From positions 1-64,000 of the forward strand of contig JBBAQX010000013.1 in assembly GCA_040400085.1 (NCBI GenBank): a stretch of DNA of 64,000 bases. The letters are read 5' to 3'. Of the stretch, positions 27,674 through 35,914 are shown one piece after another. The stretch's first letter is position 1; the number at the start of each line of letters is the position of its first letter. Origin of the DNA: HNR sp040400085. Lineage in GTDB: Bacteria; Actinomycetota; Actinomycetes; Actinomycetales; Microbacteriaceae. Under the pieces are notes generated by a model. That model did not search any database. It had not been told where the DNA came from and saw only the letters and a list, made by a program, of their open reading frames with translations. The translations under genes were made by a program, and so were the position numbers.

Positions 27674-29125
27674 TTAGTTCTTCTCCTCCAGGGCGGACTT
27701 CAGTGCCGCGAGTGACTCGTCGCCAGCAAGAGCGCCGCCAACGGTGTTGTCGCTCGAGAAAGCGGAGTCTGCTGCAATAGCAACGTCTTCTGCCTCTTCA
27801 GCGGCTGAGACAGCAACCTGCTTCTTGTGGGCTTCCCAACGTGCCTGAGCGGCAGCGTATTCCTGCTCCCACTTCTCGCGCTGAGCTTCGAAGCCCTCTT
27901 TCCACTCGTTGGTCTCGGGGTCGAAGCCCTCGGGGTACTTGTAGTTGCCCTCTTCGTCGTACTCGGTGAGCATTCCGTAGAGCGCAGGATCGAACTCGGT
28001 GCCCTCGGGGTCAACACCCTCGTTAGCCTGCTTGAGGCTGAGCGAGATACGACGACGCTCGAGATCGATGTCGATAACCTTGACGAATACCTCGTCGTTG
28101 ACCGACACAACCTGCTCGGCGAGTTCAACGTGCTTGCCCGACAGCTCGGAGATGTGCACGAGTCCCTCGATGCCATCTGCGACGCGGACGAACGCACCGA
28201 ACGGAACCAGCTTGGTGACCTTACCCGGAGCAACCTGACCGATTGCGTGGGTGCGGGCGAATACAGCCCAGGGGTCTTCCTGCGTAGCCTTGAGTGACAG
28301 TGAAACACGCTCGCGGTCGAGCTCAACCGAAAGAACCTCAACGGTTACTTCCTGGCCAACCTCAACAACCTCGGATGCGTGCTCGATGTGCTTCCAGCTG
28401 AGCTCGGAAACGTGGACGAGGCCGTCTACGCCGCCAAGGTCAACGAACGCACCGAAGTTGACGATCGACGAGATAACACCCTTGCGAACCTGTCCGGGCT
28501 GGAGGTTTGCGAGGAACGTCGAACGGCTCTCCGACTGAGTCTGCTCAAGAAGCGCACGACGCGACAGAACAACGTTGTTGCGGTTCTTGTCGAGCTCAAG
28601 GATCTTGGCTTCGATTTCCTGGCCCAGGTAAGGGGTCAGGTCGCGAACGCGACGCAGCTCGATAAGCGATGCGGGAAGGAATCCACGGAGTCCGATGTCA
28701 ACGATGAGTCCACCCTTGACAACTTCGATGACCGTACCGGTAACAACGCCGTCTTCGTCGCGGATCTTCTCCACGTCGCCCCATGCGCGCTCGTATTGTG
28801 CGCGCTTCTTGCTGAGGATCAGGCGGCCTTCTTTGTCTTCCTTCTGGAGAACGAGCGCCTCAACGCTGTCTCCGACGTTGACAACCTCGGTGGGGTCAAC
28901 ATCATGCTTGATGGAAAGCTCGCGTGAGGGGATAACACCCTCGGTCTTGTAACCGACGTCGAGAAGAACCTCGTCGCGGTCGATCTTTACAACGGTTCCC
29001 TCAATGAGGTCTCCATCGTTGAAGAATTTCAGAGTCTTCTCGACTGCGGCAAGAAAATCTTCAGCAGAACCAATATCGTTGATGGCGACCTGCTTGGCTG
29101 CCTTGCCGGTCGTTGCGGTTGTCAT
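27674..29125 (-). CDS. rpsA: 30S ribosomal protein S1
   Basis: Four S1 RNA-binding repeats are visible in order: GDLIEGTVVKIDRDEVLLDVGYKTEG near residues 38-63, VVTGTVIEVVKGGLIVDIG near 125-143, VRKGVISSIVNFGAFVDLGG near 212-231 and VAPGKVTKLVPFGAFVRVAD near 298-317, each followed by a GLVHVSELS-like loop where expected. The C-terminal tail is acidic and glutamate-rich. At 483 residues this is the four-domain actinobacterial S1, which helps mRNA binding to the 30S subunit. A 195-bp upstream gap separates it from the 29321-30094 gene. Confidence 0.96.
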   Translation of the reverse strand: MTTATTGKAAKQVAINDIGSAEDFLAAVEKTLKFFNDGDLIEGTVVKIDRDEVLLDVGYKTEGVIPSRELSIKHDVDPTEVVNVGDSVEALVLQKEDKEGRLILSKKRAQYERAWGDVEKIRDEDGVVTGTVIEVVKGGLIVDIGLRGFLPASLIELRRVRDLTPYLGQEIEAKILELDKNRNNVVLSRRALLEQTQSESRSTFLANLQPGQVRKGVISSIVNFGAFVDLGGVDGLVHVSELSWKHIEHASEVVEVGQEVTVEVLSVELDRERVSLSLKATQEDPWAVFARTHAIGQVAPGKVTKLVPFGAFVRVADGIEGLVHISELSGKHVELAEQVVSVNDEVFVKVIDIDLERRRISLSLKQANEGVDPEGTEFDPALYGMLTEYDEEGNYKYPEGFDPETNEWKEGFEAQREKWEQEYAAAQARWEAHKKQVAVSAAEEAEDVAIAADSAFSSDNTVGGALAGDESLAALKSALEEKN

Positions 29126-29320
29126 GTAGTTAGTACTCCAGTACGGACATATATTAGGCCGCGAGCTAGTTCACCCACACAATATGGGACTGCGCGCGAC
29201 AGCGGACAAAAATCACAGTTGTGACACTGTAGTCTAACCCACTTTAATGCGGGAACTCAAACAACAAAACCCGTATGTTTCACTTTCCTGTGAAAAATGA
29301 CGGCGCGAAGATTTCGACAG

Positions 29321-30094
29321 CTATTTAACCTGTGCAATCCAGTCCCTCAACGCCGGATAGCACCCCGGGTTTCTGGCGATCACGGGGCGAAGCTCTGAGA
29401 ACACGGTTGCGAGCTCCGCCAGGCGCTCAGGTGCCGTGTTTTCCGCATGAGCCTCCACTACGACGGCACGAATATTCGTGGCAATCAGCTCCCTCAGCTC
29501 CGGCGGGCAATCAGGGTCACGGAGAACGTCGGACCAAGAAGCCATATCTGTGCGAACCCGCTCGGTTAGCTCCACGGCGCGGTTTGGCACAACTTCAACG
29601 GTCTGAACGGGGGCCGTTTCAAAGGCAGCAACCCGAGGGCGCGCAAACTGCCGGACAAAATCAGCCTCTGCCTTGGGCCGAACCTCGCCGTCGACCACGC
29701 CGCGAACATCCCCCAGCGTAAGAATCCACTCGTCAGATTCGATCACGATTGAACGAGGGCGTCGATTCAGGATGCCCTGTTGACCATCAACCGAAACCAC
29801 CAGCGAACCCTGGGGCACCGAAAACGCCAACCCATTTTCGCCGACACCGCCGGGCAGAACATGCCCGAAGACCCTCCTGGGTGACGTGACGATAGAGGTG
29901 TGCCCCCTAACAGTCAGCGGCTCACCCGGAATAATGCCTACAAAAGGCGGAAGTCCTCGCTTGCTCACAAAAACCGCACTATCACTCAGCCACAGAGTTT
30001 CGATCCCGTGCGCGTTGTGCATCGTTGGGGTCTGCCCCGTCGTGAGGAAAACGCCGAGCAAAGCCTCGGAATCACGTGCAGCTGAGATCGCCAT
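29321..30094 (-). CDS. Uncharacterised protein with leucine-rich-variant-like C terminus
   Basis: A 257-residue protein without signal peptide or membrane helix. The first 150 residues are beta-rich (VFVSKRGLPPFVGIIPGEPLTV) and carry no family I recognise. The C-terminal 70 residues contain two alpha-helical repeats of the form SDVLRDPDCPPELRELIATNI and ...ARNPGCYPALRDWIAQ, which resemble the variant leucine-rich (LRV) repeats common in Microbacteriaceae. ATG at 30094 is chosen because GAAGGGA stands upstream; the frame runs on to 30211 into polA but without a ribosome site. It follows polA by 67 bp and may be cotranscribed. Function unknown. Confidence 0.7.
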   Translation of the reverse strand: MAISAARDSEALLGVFLTTGQTPTMHNAHGIETLWLSDSAVFVSKRGLPPFVGIIPGEPLTVRGHTSIVTSPRRVFGHVLPGGVGENGLAFSVPQGSLVVSVDGQQGILNRRPRSIVIESDEWILTLGDVRGVVDGEVRPKAEADFVRQFARPRVAAFETAPVQTVEVVPNRAVELTERVRTDMASWSDVLRDPDCPPELRELIATNIRAVVVEAHAENTAPERLAELATVFSELRPVIARNPGCYPALRDWIAQVK

Positions 30095-30161
30095 AGCGAG
30101 ATCATGTCCCTTCAGTGTCGTACAGTGAATTGCGAAAAACCCATAGAGAGTGGGCCGCTGT

Positions 30162-32843
30162 TTAGTGAGCAGCTGCGTCCCAGTTGAGACCCCTACCGAC
30201 GTGAACATCAAGCGGAACGCTCAACTCAACCACGTTGCTCATCTCCTGGTGGACGATACTTTCCGCAGTATCCCATTCGCCACTCGCGACCTCCACGATG
30301 AGCTCATCATGCACCTGGAGGAGCATGCGTGACTCAAGCTGCTCCTCAGCAAAACGCCGTTCGACATTGATCATTGCGATTTTCATGATGTCAGCGGCGC
30401 TCCCCTGAATAGGGGCGTTGAGCGCTGCCCGCTCGGCGTTGTCGCGTACAAGTCGGTTAGGGCTTGAGAGCTCTGGGAAGAAACGCTTACGCCCGAAGAT
30501 CGTCTCGGTGTACAGATCCTCCTTAGCCTGTTCGACGACGGATCGCAGGTAATCGCGCACCGCCCCGAATCGGTCAAAGTAATCGCTCATGAGCTGCTTG
30601 GCTTCGTTCGTGTGGATACCCAATTGCTTGGACAGCCCAAACGCGCTGAGTCCGTATGCCAACCCGTATGACATGGCCTTGACCTTGCTGCGCATCTCGG
30701 AAGTGACGTCCTTCGGCTCCACCCCGAAAATGCGGGCACCGACAAAGCTGTGCAGGTCCTCGCCAAGGTTGAAGGCCTCAATCAGCCCAGCATCCCCCGA
30801 TAGGTGAGCCATGATCCGCATCTCGATTTGCGAATAGTCGGCGGTCAACAGGGTCTCGTAACCCTCCCCGACGACAAACGCCTGACGGATTCGGCGGCCC
30901 TCCGCCGTGCGCACGGGAATGTTCTGGAGGTTAGGGTCAGCCGAGGAGAGACGCCCTGTGCTCGTTCCCGCCTGCTGATACGTCGTGTGGATACGAGATT
31001 CGGGGCCAACCGTTTTTTCGAGCGTTTCAACGATCTGCCGCAGCTTCGTGGAATCCCTGTGACTCAGAAGCAACCCCAGGAAGGGATGTGGGTTCTTCGA
31101 TTGCAGATCGGTGAGAGCCGCGGCATCGGTCGAATAGCCGGTCTTCGTTGCCCGAGTCTTGGGCATATCAAGCTCGTCGAAGAGCACCTCTTGCAGTTGC
31201 TTGGGCGAGCCGAGGTTGACCTCGTGGCCGATCACCCCGTAAGCCTCAGCAGCGAGGGCAGCCGTCTTCTCGCCAAGCTCAGCGTTCATCGTGGTGAGGA
31301 TGTGGCGGTCAATTGCGACTCCGCGCAGCTCCATCTCCGTGAGCACGGGAAGCACGGGCATCTCGATTGTCGAGAAAACGGATGCCGTTCCCTCGTCAAA
31401 CGCGGCACGGATCGCAACATCTGCACGCCGGATGAACCATGCGGTGGTCGCTGCTCCGACGAGGCTATCGTCATCGGGAACCAATTGGTTAGGGTCTTCC
31501 TGAGGAAGGCTCTCGTCCAGGTAACGACTCACCAGATCGTCGAGAGATTTCTCCGGCTGAGACGGACGAAGCAGCCAGGCTCCGATGAAGATATCGGAGG
31601 AGACACCCGCGACACGAACCCCGGCACGGCGCGCGGCCTGCATCTGGGGCTTGGCATCCCACATCACCTTGGGCGAATCGCTGGACAGCCAGGTCTCGAA
31701 AGGTGCATAGTCGGCGGATCCGGGCTGCCACGCAAGCTGGACCGACGAAGACCCCGCGGCGATTCCCACACTTACGATCACGCCGGAATCGGCGCTCACA
31801 TCAAAATGGAGTCCGAGACCCTCGGGATGTGCCGCTGACTCGCGGGTGAGCCAGGCATCCAATTCTTCATCGAGGAGAACGGCAGGCGTCGGGCATGGTT
31901 CCGCCGTGATCGGAATGGATGTGTCGGTAACCGCGGAAGCGGCATCCCCCTCTAGCCCCTTGAACTTAAGATAGCGTTCAAGCAGGCTCCGGAATTCGAG
32001 GCGGCCAAACGATGCCCGCACGGCTTGTTCGTCGAAGGGCTTTGGCACCAGCTGATCAAGTTCGATGCCGAGCTCGACATCATTCACAAGTCGGTTGAGC
32101 CTGCGATTCCGAACGGCCAGATGAGCGTTCTCCCGAAGGCTCTCGCCGACCTTGCCGCCGATCTCGTCCTGGCGAGCAAGGATTTCCTCGAGGCTACCAA
32201 ATTGGTTGATCCACTTGACGGCAGTTTTCTCGCCGACCTTAGGGATCCCGGGAAGATTATCGCTCGTCTCCCCCACAAGGGCCGCGATCTCGGGATACTG
32301 CTCAGGACGAACCCCGTAGCGCTCCCACACTTTTTCTGCGTCGTAACGGGTGAGGTCGCTCACACCCTGGCGAGAGGGATACAGCAGGGTGACGTTGTCG
32401 TTCACGAGCTGGATGGTGTCACGGTCCCCGCTGACCACGAGCACACGATGCCCGTTGTCCGCGCCCTGTTTGGCTAGGGTGGCGAGGATATCGTCGGCTT
32501 CGAAATCTTCTTTCTCGATGGTGAAGATACCCATTGATTCGAGGGTTGCCTGAAGCAGCGGTATTTGCCCTTTGAACTCCACGGGCGTTTCGCCGCGAGT
32601 CCCCTTGTACTCGGGGTATTCCCGCGTGCGAAACGAGAAGCGTGAAATATCGAAAGCCACGGCGAGGGAATCAGGCTTCTCGGCTTTGAGAAGGTTGATA
32701 AGCATGGCGATGAAGCCATGAATTGCATTCGTATGTTGGCCGTCACGCGTCTGAAAGCTTTCCACAGGAAGGGCGTAGAAGGCGCGGAACGCGAGAGAGT
32801 GGCCGTCGATGACCATGAGGGTAGGCTGAGAGATATCTGACAC
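30162..32843 (-). CDS. polA: DNA polymerase I
   Basis: Replication and repair polymerase. The N-terminal 5'-3' exonuclease domain starts LMVIDGHSLAFRAFYALP and includes VVSGDRDTIQLV and GIPKVGEKTAVKWI. The middle 3'-5' exonuclease-like domain looks degenerate, as in many actinobacteria. The polymerase domain has motif A DYSQIEMRIMAHLSGD, motif B RSKVKAMSYGLAYGLSAFGL and motif C LLQVHDELIVEV. GTG at 32843 gives SDISQPTLMVIDGH and 893 residues, the family length; the frame extends to 32885 with atypical residues. It is divergent from the thioesterase gene. Confidence 0.96.
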   Translation of the reverse strand: MSDISQPTLMVIDGHSLAFRAFYALPVESFQTRDGQHTNAIHGFIAMLINLLKAEKPDSLAVAFDISRFSFRTREYPEYKGTRGETPVEFKGQIPLLQATLESMGIFTIEKEDFEADDILATLAKQGADNGHRVLVVSGDRDTIQLVNDNVTLLYPSRQGVSDLTRYDAEKVWERYGVRPEQYPEIAALVGETSDNLPGIPKVGEKTAVKWINQFGSLEEILARQDEIGGKVGESLRENAHLAVRNRRLNRLVNDVELGIELDQLVPKPFDEQAVRASFGRLEFRSLLERYLKFKGLEGDAASAVTDTSIPITAEPCPTPAVLLDEELDAWLTRESAAHPEGLGLHFDVSADSGVIVSVGIAAGSSSVQLAWQPGSADYAPFETWLSSDSPKVMWDAKPQMQAARRAGVRVAGVSSDIFIGAWLLRPSQPEKSLDDLVSRYLDESLPQEDPNQLVPDDDSLVGAATTAWFIRRADVAIRAAFDEGTASVFSTIEMPVLPVLTEMELRGVAIDRHILTTMNAELGEKTAALAAEAYGVIGHEVNLGSPKQLQEVLFDELDMPKTRATKTGYSTDAAALTDLQSKNPHPFLGLLLSHRDSTKLRQIVETLEKTVGPESRIHTTYQQAGTSTGRLSSADPNLQNIPVRTAEGRRIRQAFVVGEGYETLLTADYSQIEMRIMAHLSGDAGLIEAFNLGEDLHSFVGARIFGVEPKDVTSEMRSKVKAMSYGLAYGLSAFGLSKQLGIHTNEAKQLMSDYFDRFGAVRDYLRSVVEQAKEDLYTETIFGRKRFFPELSSPNRLVRDNAERAALNAPIQGSAADIMKIAMINVERRFAEEQLESRMLLQVHDELIVEVASGEWDTAESIVHQEMSNVVELSVPLDVHVGRGLNWDAAAH

Positions 32844-32900
32844 AACACCCAGCCTACAAGCCACCACCGACGGCTCGCTGAACAACTTTCGAGGAACACG

Positions 32901-33338
32901 ATGATAAACACCCCAGAAACAAGCAAAGAGGCCGAAGCACTAGAGTTTCTTAGGACCAGAGGAGTGGGCGCCCTCGCGGAAAAAATGGGTATCGAGATCA
33001 CGGAGTTCACCGTTGAGCGTTCAGTAGCGAGGATGCCTGTCGAGGGTAATACCCAACCTGCGATGCTCCTCCACGGGGGTGCCTACGTCGTGCTAGGAGA
33101 GACGCTCGGATCTATGTCGGCGAACCTCTTTGCCGGGCACGGACGACTTGCCGTGGGGATCGATATTAATGCCACGCACACGTCCTCGGCAACTCAGGGG
33201 TTCGTCACGGGAGTGTGCACGCCAATCCACCTGGGCCGCAGCCTGACGGTGCACGAAATCGCGATCACCGACGAACGCGGGCGCCGCTGCTCAACCGTCC
33301 GAATCACGAACCTGGTGAAGGAGCAGCACGGCCGTTAA
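32901..33338 (+). CDS. Hotdog-fold thioesterase (PaaI/DUF4442-like)
   Basis: A 145-residue single hotdog domain. The core MPVEGNTQPAMLLHGGAYVVLGETLGSM near residues 45-72 carries the HGG motif of the PaaI-type acyl-CoA thioesterases, with the helix that follows it. GIDINATHTSSATQGFVTG is the second conserved strand pair. It probably hydrolyses an aromatic or short acyl-CoA; the substrate is unknown. It is divergent from polA, the only plus-strand gene in this part, and is common next to polA in actinobacteria. Confidence 0.85.
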   Translation: MINTPETSKEAEALEFLRTRGVGALAEKMGIEITEFTVERSVARMPVEGNTQPAMLLHGGAYVVLGETLGSMSANLFAGHGRLAVGIDINATHTSSATQGFVTGVCTPIHLGRSLTVHEIAITDERGRRCSTVRITNLVKEQHGR

Positions 33339-33341
33339 CCG

Positions 33342-33412
33342 TTTTCGGCCCAAGCTGCACGACTCTGGCCCAAGCGAGAGTTTGGGCCAGGGCGCGTAAC
33401 TTGGGCCGAAAA
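33342..33412. terminator. Nested double inverted repeat, likely bidirectional terminator
   Basis: Outer arms TTTTCGGCCCAAG (33342-33354) and CTTGGGCCGAAAA (33400-33412) are perfect reverse complements. Inside lie inner arms CTGGCCCAA (33365-33373) and TTGGGCCAG (33382-33390). A-rich and T-rich ends flank it. It separates the convergent thioesterase and pdtaR genes, so it can serve both. Confidence 0.75.
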
Positions 33413-33422
33413 GGTAAAAGGT

Positions 33423-34052
33423 TTATTCAGAGGCCTTCGGCGACTGCTTCTTATCGCCTGCGAGCTGATCGATGATCGCCTGAGCTACATCGTGCATGGT
33501 CAGACGACGATCCATCGAAGCCTTCTGAATCCAGCGGAAGGCCTCGGGCTCGGTGAGCCCCATCTTCTCGTTCAGGATGCCCTTCGCCCGATCAACGAGC
33601 TTACGGGTTTCGAAGCGCTCAACCAGATCGCCCACCTCGACCTCAAGCGCAACAATCTGCTGATAACGCGATAGGGCAATTTCGATAGCCGGAAGGAGAT
33701 CGTTGGGGGTGAAAGGCTTGACCACATAGGCAAGCGCCCCGGCCTCACTGGCCCGCTCAACCAGTTCCTTCTGGCTAAAAGCGGTGAGGAGAACAACGGG
33801 AGCTATGTGATTTTTGCTCAGGCGCTCGGCTGCGGAAATTCCGTCGAGCAGGGGCATCTTGACGTCCATGACGACGAGGTCGGGGCGAAGCTCGGTCGCA
33901 AGAGCAACAGCAGTTTCACCATCACCGGCTTCTCCGACGACGTCAAAGCCCGCGTCACGCAGGATTTCAACGATATCTAGGCGGATGAGTGACTCGTCTT
34001 CTGCTACGACAACGCGACGAGGTGCGGTATTTGATGGATTTTGGTCATTCAC
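33423..34052 (-). CDS. pdtaR: Response regulator with ANTAR RNA-binding domain (PdtaR type)
   Basis: The N-terminal receiver domain has the acidic pair EDE (18-20), phospho-acceptor Asp63 in VVMDVKMPLLDG and the conserved lysine in VVKPFTP. The C-terminal ANTAR domain (about 140-200) carries LVDRAKGILNEKMGLTEPEAFRWIQ. This is the Rv1626/PdtaR architecture: phosphorylation by a sensor kinase (PdtaS) exposes the ANTAR domain, which binds dual hairpins in mRNA leaders and prevents termination. The length of 209 is typical. No sensor kinase lies in the window. It sits just before the tRNA-Leu gene on the other strand. Confidence 0.92.
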   Translation of the reverse strand: MNDQNPSNTAPRRVVVAEDESLIRLDIVEILRDAGFDVVGEAGDGETAVALATELRPDLVVMDVKMPLLDGISAAERLSKNHIAPVVLLTAFSQKELVERASEAGALAYVVKPFTPNDLLPAIEIALSRYQQIVALEVEVGDLVERFETRKLVDRAKGILNEKMGLTEPEAFRWIQKASMDRRLTMHDVAQAIIDQLAGDKKQSPKASE

Positions 34053-34090
34053 ATGGTTAATCCTACGGTATTGTTGTATCTGTTGTGCGA

Positions 34091-34173
34091 GCCGGATTGG
34101 CGGAATGGCAGACGCGGAGCACTCAAAATGCTTTGTTCGAAAGGACGTGTGGGTTCAAGTCCCACATCCGGCA
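34091..34173 (+). tRNA. tRNA-Leu (anticodon CAA)
   Basis: Acceptor arms GCCGGAT (34091-34097) and ATCCGGC (34166-34172) pair perfectly, with A at 34173 as discriminator. The anticodon arm AGCA-CTCAAAA-TGCT gives anticodon CAA. The T arm GTGGGTTCAAGTCCCAC is canonical. The long variable arm fits a leucine tRNA. CCA is not encoded. A strong terminator follows. Confidence 0.93.
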
Positions 34174-34189
34174 CAGCAGAAGAACAGCG

Positions 34190-34219
34190 AAAAGGCCCCT
34201 CTAAACAGAGGGGCCTTTT
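34190..34219 (+). terminator. Terminator of the tRNA-Leu gene
   Basis: A 13-bp perfect stem (AAAAGGCCCCTCT, 34190-34202, with AGAGGGGCCTTTT, 34207-34219) and a 4-nt loop, ending in TTTT. Confidence 0.9.
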
Positions 34220-34280
34220 GCATTCCCGGGCGTGTCGCCCACGTAGGTTCACCAACACAGGTTCAACAATACGGACACAC

Positions 34281-34316
34281 GTGTGGCCTCATACCCGCGA
34301 GGGTACAAGGCCACAC
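34281..34316. terminator. Hairpin between tRNA-Leu and pyk
   Basis: GTGTGGCCT (34281-34289) pairs with AGGCCACAC (34308-34316), and inner TACCC pairs with GGGTA. It lies 13 bp past the pyk stop on the minus strand. No T-run is seen, so factor-independent activity is uncertain. Confidence 0.5.
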
Positions 34317-34328
34317 AACGCCTAAATC

Positions 34329-35774
34329 CTAGTCGTGATGCTGGGGAGTCTCCGGCCCGAACTTCGCGTCACCGATTCGGTGCACGCGCATATCGTTGGT
34401 CGATCCGATGACCCCGGGAGGGGACCCGGCAATAACGATAACCTTGTCACCGATCTGAGCCTTACCCGACGACAACAGCACCTCGTCTACCTGATAGAAC
34501 ATCTCATCGGTAGACGTTACCCGCTCAACAAGGTGGCTCTCTACGCCCCAGGTCAGCTCCATCCGGCGCTGAATATTGAGCGATGGGGTGAATCCAAGGA
34601 TCGGGATTGGCCGACGCAACCGCGACATACGACGAACCGAGTCGCCGGACTCCGTGAATACACACAGGTACTTCGCTCCGATAAAGTCGGCAACTTCAGA
34701 AGCTGCCAGGGTAATCGCCCCGCCCTGGGTGCGCGGCTTGGTCCCGAGGGCCGGAATACGCTCAAGCCCGTGCTCTTCCGTCGACGTGATGATGCGAGCC
34801 ATCGTCTCGACGGTGATAATTGGGAAGGCACCAACGCTGGTTTCGCCGCTGAGCATGACAGCATCCGCTCCATCGAGGATGGCGTTTGCACAGTCAGACG
34901 CCTCGGCCCGCGTGGGACGAGGGTTCTCGATCATGGACTCAAGAACCTGGGTAGCAACGATAACGGGCTTCGCCATGCGGCGGGCAAGCTCTACCGCACG
35001 CTTCTGAACGATCGGAACGGCTTCGAGCGGCAGTTCGACACCGAGGTCTCCGCGGGCGACCATGATGCCGTCAAACGCGTCGATAATCGCCTCGAGGTTT
35101 TCAACGGCCTGAGGCTTCTCGATCTTCGCGATCACGGGAAGCTTCACGCCCTCTTCCGCCATGATCTCGTGCACACGATCAATATCGGATGCGTCGCGCA
35201 CGAACGAGAGCGCAATATAGTCGGCCCCCAGCTGAAGCCCCCAGCGAAGGTCAGCCTCGTCCTTCTCGGAGAGCGCCGGAACGTTCACGGCGACTCCGGG
35301 CAGGTTGATGCCCTTGTTGTTCGAAACGTTCCCGGGAACAGTGACCTCAGTGGTCACGACGGTTCCGTCAGTCTCAAGGACCTTCAGCGAAACCTTGCCG
35401 TCATCGATCAGAAGAGGATCGCCCGGCTTGACGTCACCGGGAAGACCCTTGAACGTGGTGCCGCAGATCTCCTTCGTACCGACAACATCCTCGATTGTGA
35501 TCTTGAAGATGTCGCCAACTTCGAGGTAGTGTGGCCCATCCGCGAACGTTGCCAGCCGGATCTTTGGCCCCTGCAGGTCAACGAGTACGGCAACGGGGCT
35601 GCCGCTTTCTTCTTCTGCGCGACGGATATTTCTGTAGACGCCCTCGTGCACGTTGTACGTACCGTGGCTGAGGTTCATCCGGGCGACGTTCACACCGGCG
35701 TTAATGAGCGCCAGGGTGTTGTCATAGCTCGATACCGCTGGACCCCAGGTCGCGACGATCTTTGCATGCCTCAT
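34329..35774 (-). CDS. pyk: Pyruvate kinase
   Basis: Transfers phosphate from phosphoenolpyruvate to ADP, the last step of glycolysis. The N terminus AKIVATWGPAV is typical, although the usual threonine of TIGPA is tryptophan here. NLSHGT near residues 38-43 and the active-site block VIAKIEKPQAVENL, which holds the catalytic lysine near 218, are present. MVARGDLGVELPLE near 241-254 binds metal. The length of 481 is normal. It has its own 140-bp upstream gap after gltD and ends at a hairpin. Confidence 0.96.
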   Translation of the reverse strand: MRHAKIVATWGPAVSSYDNTLALINAGVNVARMNLSHGTYNVHEGVYRNIRRAEEESGSPVAVLVDLQGPKIRLATFADGPHYLEVGDIFKITIEDVVGTKEICGTTFKGLPGDVKPGDPLLIDDGKVSLKVLETDGTVVTTEVTVPGNVSNNKGINLPGVAVNVPALSEKDEADLRWGLQLGADYIALSFVRDASDIDRVHEIMAEEGVKLPVIAKIEKPQAVENLEAIIDAFDGIMVARGDLGVELPLEAVPIVQKRAVELARRMAKPVIVATQVLESMIENPRPTRAEASDCANAILDGADAVMLSGETSVGAFPIITVETMARIITSTEEHGLERIPALGTKPRTQGGAITLAASEVADFIGAKYLCVFTESGDSVRRMSRLRRPIPILGFTPSLNIQRRMELTWGVESHLVERVTSTDEMFYQVDEVLLSSGKAQIGDKVIVIAGSPPGVIGSTNDMRVHRIGDAKFGPETPQHHD

Positions 35775-35914
35775 GAATTGTTACTCTTTCGGTTTTGTTG
35801 TTGCGGTGTGGCAGTAGTCCATACCGCGGTTGTGGTGTTGTGTGATTCTGTCTGTGAGCTAAGTTTCGTAAAACTGCTACTCCTACTCAAGCACACTTCG
35901 ATGGCTGGATGCAC

